From Pandoraea faecigallinarum (GTDB taxonomy: Bacteria > Pseudomonadota > Gammaproteobacteria > Burkholderiales > Burkholderiaceae), in NCBI RefSeq assembly GCF_001029105.3, contig NZ_CP011807.3, forward strand, positions 1 through 64,000: 64,000 nt of DNA, read 5' to 3'. The notes under the pieces are model-generated. The model was given only the letters and a program-made list of their open reading frames with translations. It did not search any database and was not told where the DNA came from. Both the position numbers and the translations under genes were made by a program. Below, piece after piece: positions 48,801 through 57,050 of this stretch (within the stretch, counting starts at the first letter, position 1; each line of letters begins with the position of its first letter).

Positions 48801-51780
48801 GGCGCTGGCCGACTACGAGCGCACGGTGGTGGCGCCGGCGCTGGCCGCAGCATCGGGCCGGACCGGCGGCAACGCGGGCATGCCGCTGCAAACCGCATTG
48901 CGCGCCGAGCGTGCCCGTCGCAAGCCGGCGGGCGGCGACGACATTCGTATCGTCAACGCCCGCGAACACAACCTCAAGTCGCTCGACGTGGCGATTCCGC
49001 GCGGCAGGTTCAGCGTGATCACCGGGGTGTCCGGCTCGGGCAAATCCACGCTCGCGTTCGACATTCTGTTCAACGAAGGACAGCGGCGGTATCTCGAATC
49101 GCTCAACGCTTATGCGCGCTCCATCGTACAGCCGGCGGGGCGTCCGGAAGTGGATGCCGTGTACGGCATTCCGCCCACCGTCGCCATCGAGCAACGTCTG
49201 TCGCGCGGCGGACGCAAGAGTACCGTTGCCACGACCACGGAAGTCTGGCATTTCCTGCGTTTGCTGTACGTGAAGCTCGGGATTCAGCATTGCATTCATG
49301 ACGGCGCGCCCGTCACGGCGCAGAGTCCCGATTCCATCGTGGCGCAACTGATGCGCGACCGTCGTGGCCAGCATGTCGGTCTGCTGGCGCCGCTCGTCGT
49401 CGGACGTAAGGGGATCTACACGGATCTGGCGAAATGGGCCAAGGCTCGCGGACATTCTCACCTGCGGGTGGACGGCGTCTTTCTGCCGGTGGACCCGTGG
49501 CCGAAGCTCGATCGCTTCCGGGAGCACACCATCGAATTGCCGGTTGGCGACGTGGTGATCGTGCCGGAGAACGAAGGTATGCTGCGCACGTTGCTCGCGG
49601 CGGCGCTGGAGCTGGGCAAGGGTGTGATGCACCTGCTCGCCCCGCTCGACGGCCTTGGCGACACGATGGGCGACGAACAGCCGGGTGAAGGCGTGGGCGA
49701 GATCGAGGTGTTCTCGGTCAAGCGTGCCTGCCCGGTATGCGGCACGAGCTACCCGGACCTCGATCCGCGCATGTTTTCGTTCAACAGCAAGCACGGCTGG
49801 TGCGCCACGTGTGTGGGGACCGGGTTGGCGCTCACGCGCGAGCAACGCGAAGCGTTCGACGACACCGTTCTCAATCAGGACAATCGCGGGCGCGAGCATT
49901 CGTTGCCCTCGCAGGATCAGGAACCGGAAGACGTGGGGGATCAGCCGTGTCCGGATTGCCATGGCGCACGTCTGAATGGCGTGGCACGTGCCGTCACGTT
50001 CGACGGCCACGCGATCTCCGATGTCGCGCAATGGACCGTGACGGACACGCGTCAGTGGATTGAGCGCCTCGCACTGAAGGGCCGCGACGCGAGCATCGCG
50101 CGCGATCTGATCAGTGAAATTCAGGGGCGTCTGGCATTTCTCGAAGAAGTCGGACTCGGCTATCTCACGCTCGACCGGGCCGCGCCCACGCTCTCGGGCG
50201 GCGAATCACAGCGCATCCGTCTTGCGGCGCAGCTCGGCAGCAACTTGCAGGGCGTGTGCTACGTGCTCGACGAGCCGACCATCGGCCTGCATCCGCGCGA
50301 CAACGGTATCTTGCTCGGCGCGCTGCGCAAACTCGGCGATCAGGGCAATACGCTGGTCGTGGTGGAGCACGACGAGGATACGATTCGCCGCGCCGACCAC
50401 ATCATCGACATCGGCCCGGGGGCGGGCAAGCGCGGCGGTACGCTCGTCGCGCAGGGCAATGTAGCGGATCTCGCGTCGCATCCCGATTCGTTGACCGGCA
50501 AGTTTCTCGCGCATCCGTTGCAGCATCCGATTCAGCCGCGCCGCGAAGTCGTTGCGCCGGCGAAGGGAGTCGACGCGGTGCCGCCGAACTGGCTGACGGT
50601 GCATGGCGCAACGCTTCATAACCTGAAGAACGTGACGGCCTGCCTGCCGCTTTCCCGTCTCACGGCCATTACCGGCGTGTCGGGATCGGGCAAGTCGACG
50701 CTCGCGCGCGACGTGCTGATGACGAACCTGCTCGATGCGGTGGGCCGTTCGGTGCTGTCGTCGCCCGCCGAGCGACGCGCACGCAAAGGGACGGTTCGCC
50801 ATGCCGTGAAAGCCGACGGCAAGCCGCGGGTGAAGTCGGAAGCACCGGCGCAGGCGCGTCAGCCGGTGGTACATGCCTGGCACGGGTGCGAGTCGGTGAC
50901 TGGCTGGGAGATGATCGACCGCGTGCTGGAAGTCGACCAGACACCGATCGGCAAGACGCCGCGTTCGTGTCCTGCCACGTACATCGGCTTCTGGGATACG
51001 ATCCGACGGCTCTTCGCCGACACGCTCGAAGCGCGGGCGCGCGGCTATTCTGCGTCGCGCTTCTCGTTCAACACCGGCGAAGGCCGTTGCCCGGCATGCG
51101 AAGGACAAGGCGTTCGGACCATTGGCATGAGTTTCCTCGCGGACGTGAAGGTGCTGTGCGATGTCTGTCATGGGCAGCGCTTCAATGCCGAGACACTGGC
51201 CGTGACATGGCGCGGCAAGAGCATCGGCGACGTGCTGACGATGGAAGTGGACGAAGCCGTCGAGTTCTTTGCGTCGATGCCGAGCATTGCACATCCGCTG
51301 CAACTCATGAAGGACGTCGGGCTCGGCTATCTCACATTGGGGCAGCCGTCGCCGACGTTGTCGGGCGGCGAAGCGCAGCGCATCAAGCTGGTGACTGAAC
51401 TGACCAAGGTGCGCGACGACATCACGCGACGCGGGCAGAAGTCGCCGCACACGCTGTACGTGCTCGATGAGCCGACGGTCGGTCTGCACATGGCGGACGT
51501 GGCGCGTCTGATCAACGTGCTGCACCGGCTGGTGAACGGCGGGCATACGGTCGTGGTCATCGAGCACAACCTCGATGTGATCGCCGAAGCCGACTGGATC
51601 GTCGACATGGGACCGGAGGGCGGCAAGGACGGCGGGACCGTGGTTGCCGCGACCTCGCCCGACGCGCTGGCCAGGGTCAAGGCGAGCCACACCGGTATTG
51701 CGCTCAAACCCGTGCTTGCGCAGACGGCAGCGTCCGGAGCGACGGCGGCAACGCCGCAGGAAGCTGCCACGGCGAAGTAA
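45853..51780 (+). CDS. uvrA: Double-length UvrA (tandem-fused excinuclease subunit A)
   Basis: UvrA detects bulky DNA lesions and loads UvrB. A normal UvrA is about 940-960 residues with two ABC ATPase modules; this one is 1975 residues with four. Walker A loops lie near residues 42, 670, 1058 and 1607, and the signatures LSGGE(V/A/S)QR appear four times, each followed by an intact Walker B (VLDEPS/T, IFDEPT) and EH motif. Both halves retain the zinc-finger CxxC pairs (CEACRGFG, CPTCGGSG; CATCVGTG, CPACEGQG). The GTG start follows AGACCAA. It has its own LexA box. Long UvrA proteins of this kind are known in Burkholderiaceae; a normal uvrA may exist elsewhere. Confidence 0.93.
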   Translation: MDKPSKPDPSAGHAIRIRGARQHNLKNLDVDLQTGEMTVVTGPSGSGKSSLVFDTLFAEGQRRYVETFSAYARQFLDRMDRPQVDHVEGVPPAIAIDQTNPVRSSRSTVGTMTELNDHLKLLFARAAALFDRETAQPVRHDTPETIYADLMARTAQSDPRLVLTFPVELPGTVTPDEVEQWLSASGYTRVQAEREVATAQGSRKVLDVVADRFRLQNTEKARAMEAIESSLKRGRARLNVYVLADEGEPEIWRYSQDLHCPDSDLHYADPQPALFSFNSAYGACEACRGFGRVIGVDLGLVIPDERKTLRGGAVKTIQTPAWKEIQDDLLEYAGKAGIPRDTPWSKLSPEHREWVIEGDPDWRGEWNKQWYGIRRFFGYLESKAYKMHIRVLLSKYRSYTTCETCGGARLKTEGLLWRLGSKENADAVLPPAQRFMPRGVSWSREQLEALPGLTMHDLMLMPITRVRQFFDSLTLASGLLDDALKLLQEEVGTRLKYLCDVGIGYLTLDRQSRTLSGGEVQRINLTTALGTSLVNTLFVLDEPSIGLHPRDMDRIVAAMHRLRDAGNTLVVVEHDPAVMLAADRVIDMGPGPGERGGQIVFDGTPEDVRRADTLTGSYLGGRKHVANASNWRARPVDDATPRLTLTGAREHNLKRVDVDIPLGRLVCVTGVSGSGKSTLVQDILSPALARHFGDPTEAPGAHDELIGAEQLSGVVFVDQSPIGKTARSNPASYVGAFDEIRKLFAAEPLALQRGYNASTFSFNSGNGRCPTCGGSGFEHVEMQFLSDVYLRCPDCDGKRYRAEVLDVKIQRAVPGEAMRELSVSDVLELTVNEAVKLFSSDRDVRRVLQPIVDVGLEYVKLGQPVPTLSGGEAQRLKLAGFLAEAAQKKTASGQKVAHRGRLFIFDEPTTGLHFDDIAKLMRAFGKLLDGGNSLLVIEHNLDVVRAADWIIDLGPEGGEGGGEVLCAGTLAHVLACEGSHTGRALADYERTVVAPALAAASGRTGGNAGMPLQTALRAERARRKPAGGDDIRIVNAREHNLKSLDVAIPRGRFSVITGVSGSGKSTLAFDILFNEGQRRYLESLNAYARSIVQPAGRPEVDAVYGIPPTVAIEQRLSRGGRKSTVATTTEVWHFLRLLYVKLGIQHCIHDGAPVTAQSPDSIVAQLMRDRRGQHVGLLAPLVVGRKGIYTDLAKWAKARGHSHLRVDGVFLPVDPWPKLDRFREHTIELPVGDVVIVPENEGMLRTLLAAALELGKGVMHLLAPLDGLGDTMGDEQPGEGVGEIEVFSVKRACPVCGTSYPDLDPRMFSFNSKHGWCATCVGTGLALTREQREAFDDTVLNQDNRGREHSLPSQDQEPEDVGDQPCPDCHGARLNGVARAVTFDGHAISDVAQWTVTDTRQWIERLALKGRDASIARDLISEIQGRLAFLEEVGLGYLTLDRAAPTLSGGESQRIRLAAQLGSNLQGVCYVLDEPTIGLHPRDNGILLGALRKLGDQGNTLVVVEHDEDTIRRADHIIDIGPGAGKRGGTLVAQGNVADLASHPDSLTGKFLAHPLQHPIQPRREVVAPAKGVDAVPPNWLTVHGATLHNLKNVTACLPLSRLTAITGVSGSGKSTLARDVLMTNLLDAVGRSVLSSPAERRARKGTVRHAVKADGKPRVKSEAPAQARQPVVHAWHGCESVTGWEMIDRVLEVDQTPIGKTPRSCPATYIGFWDTIRRLFADTLEARARGYSASRFSFNTGEGRCPACEGQGVRTIGMSFLADVKVLCDVCHGQRFNAETLAVTWRGKSIGDVLTMEVDEAVEFFASMPSIAHPLQLMKDVGLGYLTLGQPSPTLSGGEAQRIKLVTELTKVRDDITRRGQKSPHTLYVLDEPTVGLHMADVARLINVLHRLVNGGHTVVVIEHNLDVIAEADWIVDMGPEGGKDGGTVVAATSPDALARVKASHTGIALKPVLAQTAASGATAATPQEAATAK

Positions 51781-52117
51781 GGGATACGGGCGCAAGCGTG
51801 AGGCGGGTAGCGTTGGAGAAGGCGCCGCCCGCCGCATCGACTCCACGGACCTCGGTGGCTCGAACCGAACCGGGCCAATGCTGCGTGCCGCGCTCGTCGT
51901 GGGCGCCGACGGCGCGCACCCGTGGGTGCGCAGCACCGCCGGGCCATGCTGCCGATAGCGGAATACGCCGACGACTTCACGGGACGCCTGACGCGAGCAT
52001 CCCCGTTTTTTGTTGGCGCATCATCTCATGGCACGCAGCGCCCTACTTTCCACAGCCCGACGTAGCCCGTTTACCCATCTCATTGCGCTGATCGTTCGGT
52101 GCTTTGGTCGATTTTAA

Positions 52118-52137
52118 AATATATTAATCAATATATT
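52118..52137. repeat. Double AT palindrome AATATATT-AATC-AATATATT
   Basis: Two copies of the self-complementary octamer AATATATT are separated by 4 bp, a 12-bp repeat spacing. It looks like an operator or a nucleoid-protein site in an AT-rich patch of an otherwise GC-rich chromosome. Confidence 0.55.
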
Positions 52138-52241
52138 GTTCGGTTGGATCTAGATCATTAAATCTCCACGAACGCACCGAATGTGAGTGCTCGCTTGCAA
52201 GTGTGAGCAGCCAACCGAGGTTCTCTCGAAATCTTTCCAAT

Positions 52242-52267
52242 TATTTCTAAATCGGAAATTAGAAATA
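52242..52267. repeat. 9-bp inverted repeat upstream of DUF4148 gene
   Basis: TATTTCTAA (52242-52250) and TTAGAAATA (52259-52267) are perfect inverted arms with an 8-base spacer, about 100 bp before ATG 52366. It may be a regulator site or leader hairpin. Confidence 0.5.
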
Positions 52268-52365
52268 GACAATTATCGACTTTATTGCGATTGATGAGAG
52301 CAATAGACTGCAACTGTCGACGATGAATTGAACATCGCCTCTTTCAGACAGACAGGAGAATCATC

Positions 52366-52674
52366 ATGAAGCGCACTCTTATTACCTCGGCTCTGGTTTC
52401 CGCAATGCTGGCTGTTTCGGCCGGTTCGGCTTTCGCCAGCGACGCGTTCGACGGTCCCTCGGAATTCTCGTGGGTCCCGCAAACCAGCGTGCTGACCCGC
52501 GCACAGGTTCGTGAAGAACTGGTGCAGGCCCAACAGGCCGGTCTGGTCGTGCAACACGACGCCGTCTACCCGAAGGCAGCGCCGAGCGCTCAGCCGGCTG
52601 CGGCGAGCGCCCCGGTGACCATGGGTTCGGTCGGTGGCCTGCAACGCGCCGGTACGACCTACTTCGGCAATTAA
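52366..52674 (+). CDS. DUF4148 exported small protein
   Basis: A 102-residue protein with a clear signal peptide (MKRTLITSALVSAMLAVSAGSAFA) and the DUF4148 motif LTRAQVREELVQAQQAGLV, followed by an Ala/Pro linker and the C-terminal RAGTTYFGN. DUF4148 proteins are small periplasmic proteins that are abundant in Burkholderiales; their role is unknown. ACAGGAG lies before the ATG. It ends in a strong terminator and is preceded by a long AT-rich spacer, suggesting a highly regulated, monocistronic gene. Confidence 0.88.
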   Translation: MKRTLITSALVSAMLAVSAGSAFASDAFDGPSEFSWVPQTSVLTRAQVREELVQAQQAGLVVQHDAVYPKAAPSAQPAAASAPVTMGSVGGLQRAGTTYFGN

Positions 52675-52774
52675 ATCGGTACCCATCGCTTTCGCGAATC
52701 GCTGCACTTGCCGTAACACCGTAAGCCTGCGCCGATAAGGTGCATCGCCTCCGGATCGCAGTCTCCGATACCAG

Positions 52775-52808
52775 ATCGGCCGCCTCGTTTGCGGCCGATT
52801 TTGTTTTG
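52775..52808 (+). terminator. Intrinsic terminator after the DUF4148 gene
   Basis: A perfect 9-bp stem ATCGGCCGC/GCGGCCGAT with a 7-base loop is followed by TTTTGTTTT. Confidence 0.88.
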
Positions 52809-52931
52809 GGCGCTCGCATTTCGTGGGCGCCGGAAAACTGAACGGCGCTTACCGTCCGCCGCGCGAACGTTGTATTCGGGGCGGGGACCGACCGGATGAC
52901 GTTCGCTCGCGTTGCCCCCGAAGTCGACGGG

Positions 52932-53185
52932 TGTGAATAACCCTGTCGATAACGCTGTGAACAAGCTGTGTTGTAGTTGTGGGCAACCCTGTGGACGATC
53001 AGGGGATAGCTGGTGGATAGCCAGTGGAAAGGCGGTGGAAAATACGGGAAAACGACGGGGATAACCTGTGGATATGTGGTAAGCATACGGTGAACAAGTC
53101 CTGCATAACCCGGGGCAAGCCAGTGGATTTCCTGTGGAGATCTGCCGTTTTTCTGTGGGCAAGTTTGTGGATTAGCAGTGGACAG
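52932..53185. repeat. Phased array of DnaA-box-like 9-mers (11-12-bp period)
   Basis: About 22 degenerate copies of a 9-mer with consensus TGTGGATAA, the reverse complement of the DnaA box, all lie in one orientation. They start at 52932, 52944, 52956, 52967, 52978, 52990, 53001, 53012, 53023, 53034, 53044, 53056, 53067, (53078 lost), 53089, 53100, 53110, 53122, 53133, (53144 degraded), 53154, 53166 and 53177. Well-preserved members include TGTGAATAA, TGTCGATAA, TGTGGATAT, TGTGGGCAA (twice) and TGTGGATTA. Spacing of 11 or 12 bp keeps copies near one face of the helix. A role in DnaA binding is inferred. Confidence 0.7.
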
Positions 53186-53560
53186 ATTCGATTCGGCTGG
53201 TGCGGTTGCCACCTCCAGCATGCCTGCCCGGCGAGACGTCCTCTCAATAACACCGGACGCACCCAGAAATCCGCTGGCCGACTGTCTGCGCCAAAAATTC
53301 GATGATGCGTACGATGGCGTTGTCGCATGCTTCGGGCTGGGGACCCATCATCGGTGCGCCCCTGGCGGTGACGTCTTGCACGAAGGTTGCTGCCCGGCGT
53401 GGCTTTGGCCCGGACGTCGATCACAAACATTTGTCACTTAGCATTCGCCAATCGGAGATAAGGCGTGATGCCGTCACCGCTTAGAATGTCATCGGATACC
53501 GAATCAATCCATCCGAGCGTTCCTCCCGTGGAACGTAATGCCCGTCCGGAGACATTCGAC

Positions 53561-54886
53561 ATGAGCGACAAAAATAATGGCAACGAAGGCACGCCCGGCA
53601 GTCCGGCAACCCCGCCATGGCGGCTGGAGACGTTGGCCGTGCACGGCGGCTACCGTCCGGATCCGACCACACGCGCCGTGGCCGTTCCGATTTATCAGAC
53701 GGTGGCCTACGCCTTCGACGACACGCAACACGGCGCCGATCTGTTCGATCTGAAGGTGCCGGGCAACATCTATACGCGCATCATGAACCCCACGCAGGAC
53801 GTGCTGGAGCAGCGGGTCGCGGCCCTCGAAGGCGGTGTGGCGGCGCTGGCGCTGGCCTCCGGTCAGGCGGCGGTGACCTATGCAATCCAGACAATTGCGG
53901 AAGCGGGCGACAACATCGTCGCGGCCAGCACGCTCTATGGCGGCACCTACAACTTGCTGGCGCACACGTTGCCGCTATCGGGCATCACCACGCGTTTTGC
54001 CGATCCCCGTGAACCGGAATCGTTCGAGCCGCTCATCGATGACAGGACCAAAGCCATTTTTGCCGAGTCGGTCGGCAACCCGCTGGGCAACATCACGGAT
54101 ATCGCGAAGCTCGCGGAGATCGCCCATCGTCACGGCATTCCGCTCATCATCGACAACACTGTGCCGTCGCCCTACCTGCTGCGCCCGTTCGAGCACGGCG
54201 CGGACATCGTCGTCCACTCGCTGACCAAATATCTCGGCGGTCACGGCACGAGCATCGGCGGTGCCATCGTGGATTCGGGCAAGTTCCCGTGGGCGGAGCA
54301 CAAGACGCGCTTCAAGCGTCTGAACGAACCGGACGTGAGCTATCACGGCGTGGTGTACACGCAGGCATTCGGCCCGGCGGCGTACATCGGCCGCGCGCGC
54401 GTGGTGCCGTTGCGCAATACCGGCGCGGCCATCTCGCCGTTCAACGCGTTCCAGATCCTTCAGGGCATCGAGACGCTCGCGCTGCGGCTCGAACGCATTA
54501 CGGATAACGCGCTCAAAGTCGCGCAATTCCTGAAGACGCACCCGAAAGTGGAATGGGTGAACTATGCAGGGCTGCCGGAGCACCCCGAACACGCACTGGT
54601 GGACAAGTACCTGTCGGGCCGCGGCCCAGGCATTCTCACCTTCGGTGTGAAGGGCGGACGGGCGGCCGGCGCCGCATTTCAGGACGCGCTGCAACTCTTC
54701 ACGCGGCTGGTGAACATCGGTGACGCCAAGTCGCTTGCCACGCACCCCGCGTCCACCACGCACCGCCAACTCTCTCCGGACGAACTGCGCAAGGCCGGCG
54801 TGAGCGAAGAGACGGTGCGCCTTTCCCTCGGTATCGAGCACATCGACGACCTGCTAGCCGACCTCGATCAGGCACTTCGCAAGTAA
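53561..54886 (+). CDS. metY: O-acetylhomoserine aminocarboxypropyltransferase
   Basis: MetY makes homocysteine directly from O-acetylhomoserine and sulfide, the sulfhydrylation route to methionine. The 441-residue PLP enzyme shows LAVHGGYRPDPTTRAVAVPI, YTRIMNPTQDVLEQRVAALEGG, the cofactor lysine K223 in HSLTKYLGGHGTSIGG, and the C-terminal SLATHPASTTHRQL of the OAH sulfhydrylase branch. ATG 53561 is chosen because GGAG lies nine bases upstream; the 32-residue upstream extension is not family-like. It follows the DnaA-box-like array by 375 bp. Confidence 0.94.
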   Translation: MSDKNNGNEGTPGSPATPPWRLETLAVHGGYRPDPTTRAVAVPIYQTVAYAFDDTQHGADLFDLKVPGNIYTRIMNPTQDVLEQRVAALEGGVAALALASGQAAVTYAIQTIAEAGDNIVAASTLYGGTYNLLAHTLPLSGITTRFADPREPESFEPLIDDRTKAIFAESVGNPLGNITDIAKLAEIAHRHGIPLIIDNTVPSPYLLRPFEHGADIVVHSLTKYLGGHGTSIGGAIVDSGKFPWAEHKTRFKRLNEPDVSYHGVVYTQAFGPAAYIGRARVVPLRNTGAAISPFNAFQILQGIETLALRLERITDNALKVAQFLKTHPKVEWVNYAGLPEHPEHALVDKYLSGRGPGILTFGVKGGRAAGAAFQDALQLFTRLVNIGDAKSLATHPASTTHRQLSPDELRKAGVSEETVRLSLGIEHIDDLLADLDQALRK

Positions 54887-55123
54887 TCGCCGACGCGCCG
54901 GGCGGCCGTCGTTCCAACTGGCGCAACGCCAGGCGGCACGAGGTGTTCCGCTCCGGGCCGCGACTCGCCGAGACGCTTCACGTCCTCATTTTCCGCCAAG
55001 ATTGCCGGAGTATCATGCGCCGCATCCGGCTGGGGGCAGGCAGCCGGTGCCGCCGCCATGTGACTGTCACTAAACGGTCACAATAACGGCGTACTGTCCT
55101 TGCCCATTTCTCAAGGATTACGC

Positions 55124-55975
55124 ATGGACTATTTGCAAGTGCTCGTGCTCGCCGTCGTACAAGGCGTGGCGGAGCTGCTTCCGGTGTCGAGTTCGGCACA
55201 CGTCATCATGGCCGAGAAGCTAATGGGGCTCGATCCGTCGACGCCCGCCATGACGCTGTTGCTCGTCATGCTGCACACCGGCACGATGCTCGCGGTCATC
55301 GTCTACTTCTGGAAGTCGTGGCGCGAGCGCTACTTCTCGTCGAAGCACGATTTCATCCATAACGCGAAGCAGGTCGTCGTTGCGACGGCCTTCACCGGCG
55401 TGATCGGTCTCGCGCTGATGTTTTTCATCGAGAAGGTGCTCATGCGCGGCACCGGCCATGCGGAAATCGAGCACCTCTTCGGCAACCTGTACATCATCTC
55501 CGCTGGCCTCGCGATGGCGGGCATTCTGATTCTGATCTCGGGCAGCAGGCGTGCGCCGATGGGCGACCGTCCGATGCGCGGCGCGGATTCCGCGTGGATC
55601 GGCGCGGTGCAGGGCATCTGCCTGCCCTTTCGTGGTTTTTCGCGTTCGGGTTCGACCATTTCGACGGGCATGCTGCGTGGCCTGGACAAGCGGCGCGTGG
55701 AGGAATTCAGCTTTGCGCTGGCGGTGGTGCTCACGCCGCCGGTGATTGCCAAGGAAGCGTACCGTCTGTACAAATCGGGCGGCGCGCAATCGCTCTCGGG
55801 GCATTTCATGTCGGTGCTCACGCCGAGTCTCGTGGGCATGGGCTTCAGCTTCCTCGCCGGTCTCGTGGCGCTGCGCTGGCTGTCGCGCTGGCTCGAACAC
55901 GGCCGGTGGTACCTGTTCGGCATCTACTGCCTCGTGGCGTCCGCCGTCGTGCTTGCGGCAAGCCAGTATCTGTAA
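55124..55975 (+). CDS. uppP: Undecaprenyl-diphosphate phosphatase
   Basis: UppP (BacA) dephosphorylates undecaprenyl diphosphate to recycle the lipid carrier for peptidoglycan and gives bacitracin resistance. The 283-residue membrane protein has about eight hydrophobic segments, the first signature VVQGVAELLPVSSSAHVIM (catalytic Glu and Ser region) and the second GICLPFRGFSRSGSTISTGM with the conserved arginine. ATG 55124 follows AAGGATTACGC, so the eight-residue upstream extension is rejected. Confidence 0.95.
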   Translation: MDYLQVLVLAVVQGVAELLPVSSSAHVIMAEKLMGLDPSTPAMTLLLVMLHTGTMLAVIVYFWKSWRERYFSSKHDFIHNAKQVVVATAFTGVIGLALMFFIEKVLMRGTGHAEIEHLFGNLYIISAGLAMAGILILISGSRRAPMGDRPMRGADSAWIGAVQGICLPFRGFSRSGSTISTGMLRGLDKRRVEEFSFALAVVLTPPVIAKEAYRLYKSGGAQSLSGHFMSVLTPSLVGMGFSFLAGLVALRWLSRWLEHGRWYLFGIYCLVASAVVLAASQYL

Positions 55976-56010
55976 GCCGCCGGAGGGCAGCCCTCGCGGC
56001 TGCCCTCGTA

Positions 56011-56901
56011 TCAAACCAGTCCCGCCACGACGTCCATGAACGCGGCGATGGCGCGCGACTCACGACGCTCCGCCAGACACACCACGACGGTGGTGGTCTC
56101 CACCTTCGCATCGCCGATCGCCACCGTTGCGAGCCGCGCGTCGGGCGTGTGTTCGCGAGCGGACACGGCGGCGATGCCGAGCCCCAGGATGACCGCTTCG
56201 CGAATCGCTTCGCGGCTGCCGATCTCCATCGCCACTTTGGGGACCACACCGGCTTCCTGCATGGCGGCCTCCAGCGCGTGGCGCGTGGTCGAGCCCGCTT
56301 CGCGCATGAGCAGCGGTTCATCGGCCAGATCGGCGAGCTTGACGCTGGGACCCGCGCCGCGCCCACGACTGCCGCGACCCTGGGCAAAACGATGCGTGCG
56401 CGGCACCAGCAGTACGACCGGATGCGTGCGATACGGCACCGCATGAAGCCGTACATCGTCGTGATATCGCGCGAGCACCGCGACGTCGGTGCGATAGGCC
56501 AGCAAGCTCTCGATCATCTCCTCCGAATTGCCCGAGCGCATCGAGATACGAATGCCCGGATACCGCGGCTGGAATGCCGCGACGATCTCCATCGCGTGGT
56601 GCGGGCCGACCGCGCCCAGCCGTAATTCCCCCGTGCGCAGGCCGCCATGCTCCTTGAGCAGGCCGAGTGCTTCGGCTTCGTCCGAAAAGATGCGCAGGCT
56701 CACCGCGTAAAGCGCCTTGCCCGTGGGCGTGAGCGTCAATCCACGACCATGACGATAGAACAACTCCACTCCGTAAGTGTCTTCGAGCGCGCGAATCTGC
56801 GTCGTCATCGTTGGCTGACTCACGTGCAGCGCCTGGGCGGCGCGCGTAACGCTGCCGTGACGCGCCACGGCGTGGAACGAACGCAACTGGGTGATCCGCA
56901 T
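56011..56901 (-). CDS. LysR-family regulator next to iron alcohol dehydrogenase
   Basis: A 296-residue LysR regulator: HTH in [40 protein letters not shown] and a periplasmic-binding-like effector domain. It contains a basic/Gly-rich insert ([13 protein letters not shown], near 175-187). It is divergent from the iron-containing alcohol dehydrogenase and MHS transporter genes with a 149-bp AT-richer spacer between, so it probably controls them. LysR/iron-ADH pairs of this type occur in phosphonate (2-aminoethylphosphonate) gene sets, but no other phosphonate gene is seen. Confidence 0.87.
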   Translation of the reverse strand: MRITQLRSFHAVARHGSVTRAAQALHVSQPTMTTQIRALEDTYGVELFYRHGRGLTLTPTGKALYAVSLRIFSDEAEALGLLKEHGGLRTGELRLGAVGPHHAMEIVAAFQPRYPGIRISMRSGNSEEMIESLLAYRTDVAVLARYHDDVRLHAVPYRTHPVVLLVPRTHRFAQGRGSRGRGAGPSVKLADLADEPLLMREAGSTTRHALEAAMQEAGVVPKVAMEIGSREAIREAVILGLGIAAVSAREHTPDARLATVAIGDAKVETTTVVVCLAERRESRAIAAFMDVVAGLV

Positions 56902-57050
56902 GCCTCAAGCTCCCGTGACAAGGTATAGGTTTTACCAATATGTCGGCGAAAAAATGTGAATTGGAAGTATAGGACGCCGCTCTCCATAATCCAGCTCAAT
57001 CTTCGTCAATCGATCGCAACGCCTTCCGGCGCGGCGGCGCTTAAGCCACC

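Larger units (their letters stand above)
51781..52365. other. 585-bp AT-rich non-coding region before a DUF4148 gene
   Basis: No gene is convincing. The 5' part is GC-rich, with a 7-bp hairpin (51914-51920/51925-51931) lacking a T-tract. From about 52100 the sequence is strikingly AT-rich, with the double palindrome at 52118-52137 and an inverted repeat at 52242-52267, and it presumably holds the promoter and controls of the following exported protein. Confidence 0.6.
52675..53560. other. 886-bp non-coding region with terminator and DnaA-box array
   Basis: Between the DUF4148 gene and metY there is an intrinsic terminator (52775-52808) and then the phased array of DnaA-box-like repeats (52932-53185). 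The rest (53190-53560) shows no clear feature. A minus-strand ORF across the array is a by-product of the repeat. Confidence 0.65.

Noticed and set aside
45643..50031. 1462-codon open frame antisense to uvrA
   Set aside because: A shadow of high third-position GC; it is His/Arg-rich without any recognisable domain and overlaps a clear UvrA.
52382..53221. Minus-strand ORFs across the repeat array
   Set aside because: The reading frame stays open because the 11-12-bp repeat is GC-biased; the peptide is just the translated repeat and overlaps the DUF4148 gene.
53190..53560. SAM riboswitch upstream of metY
   Set aside because: No SAM-I, SAM-II or SAH-type core could be recognised by eye in the leader.
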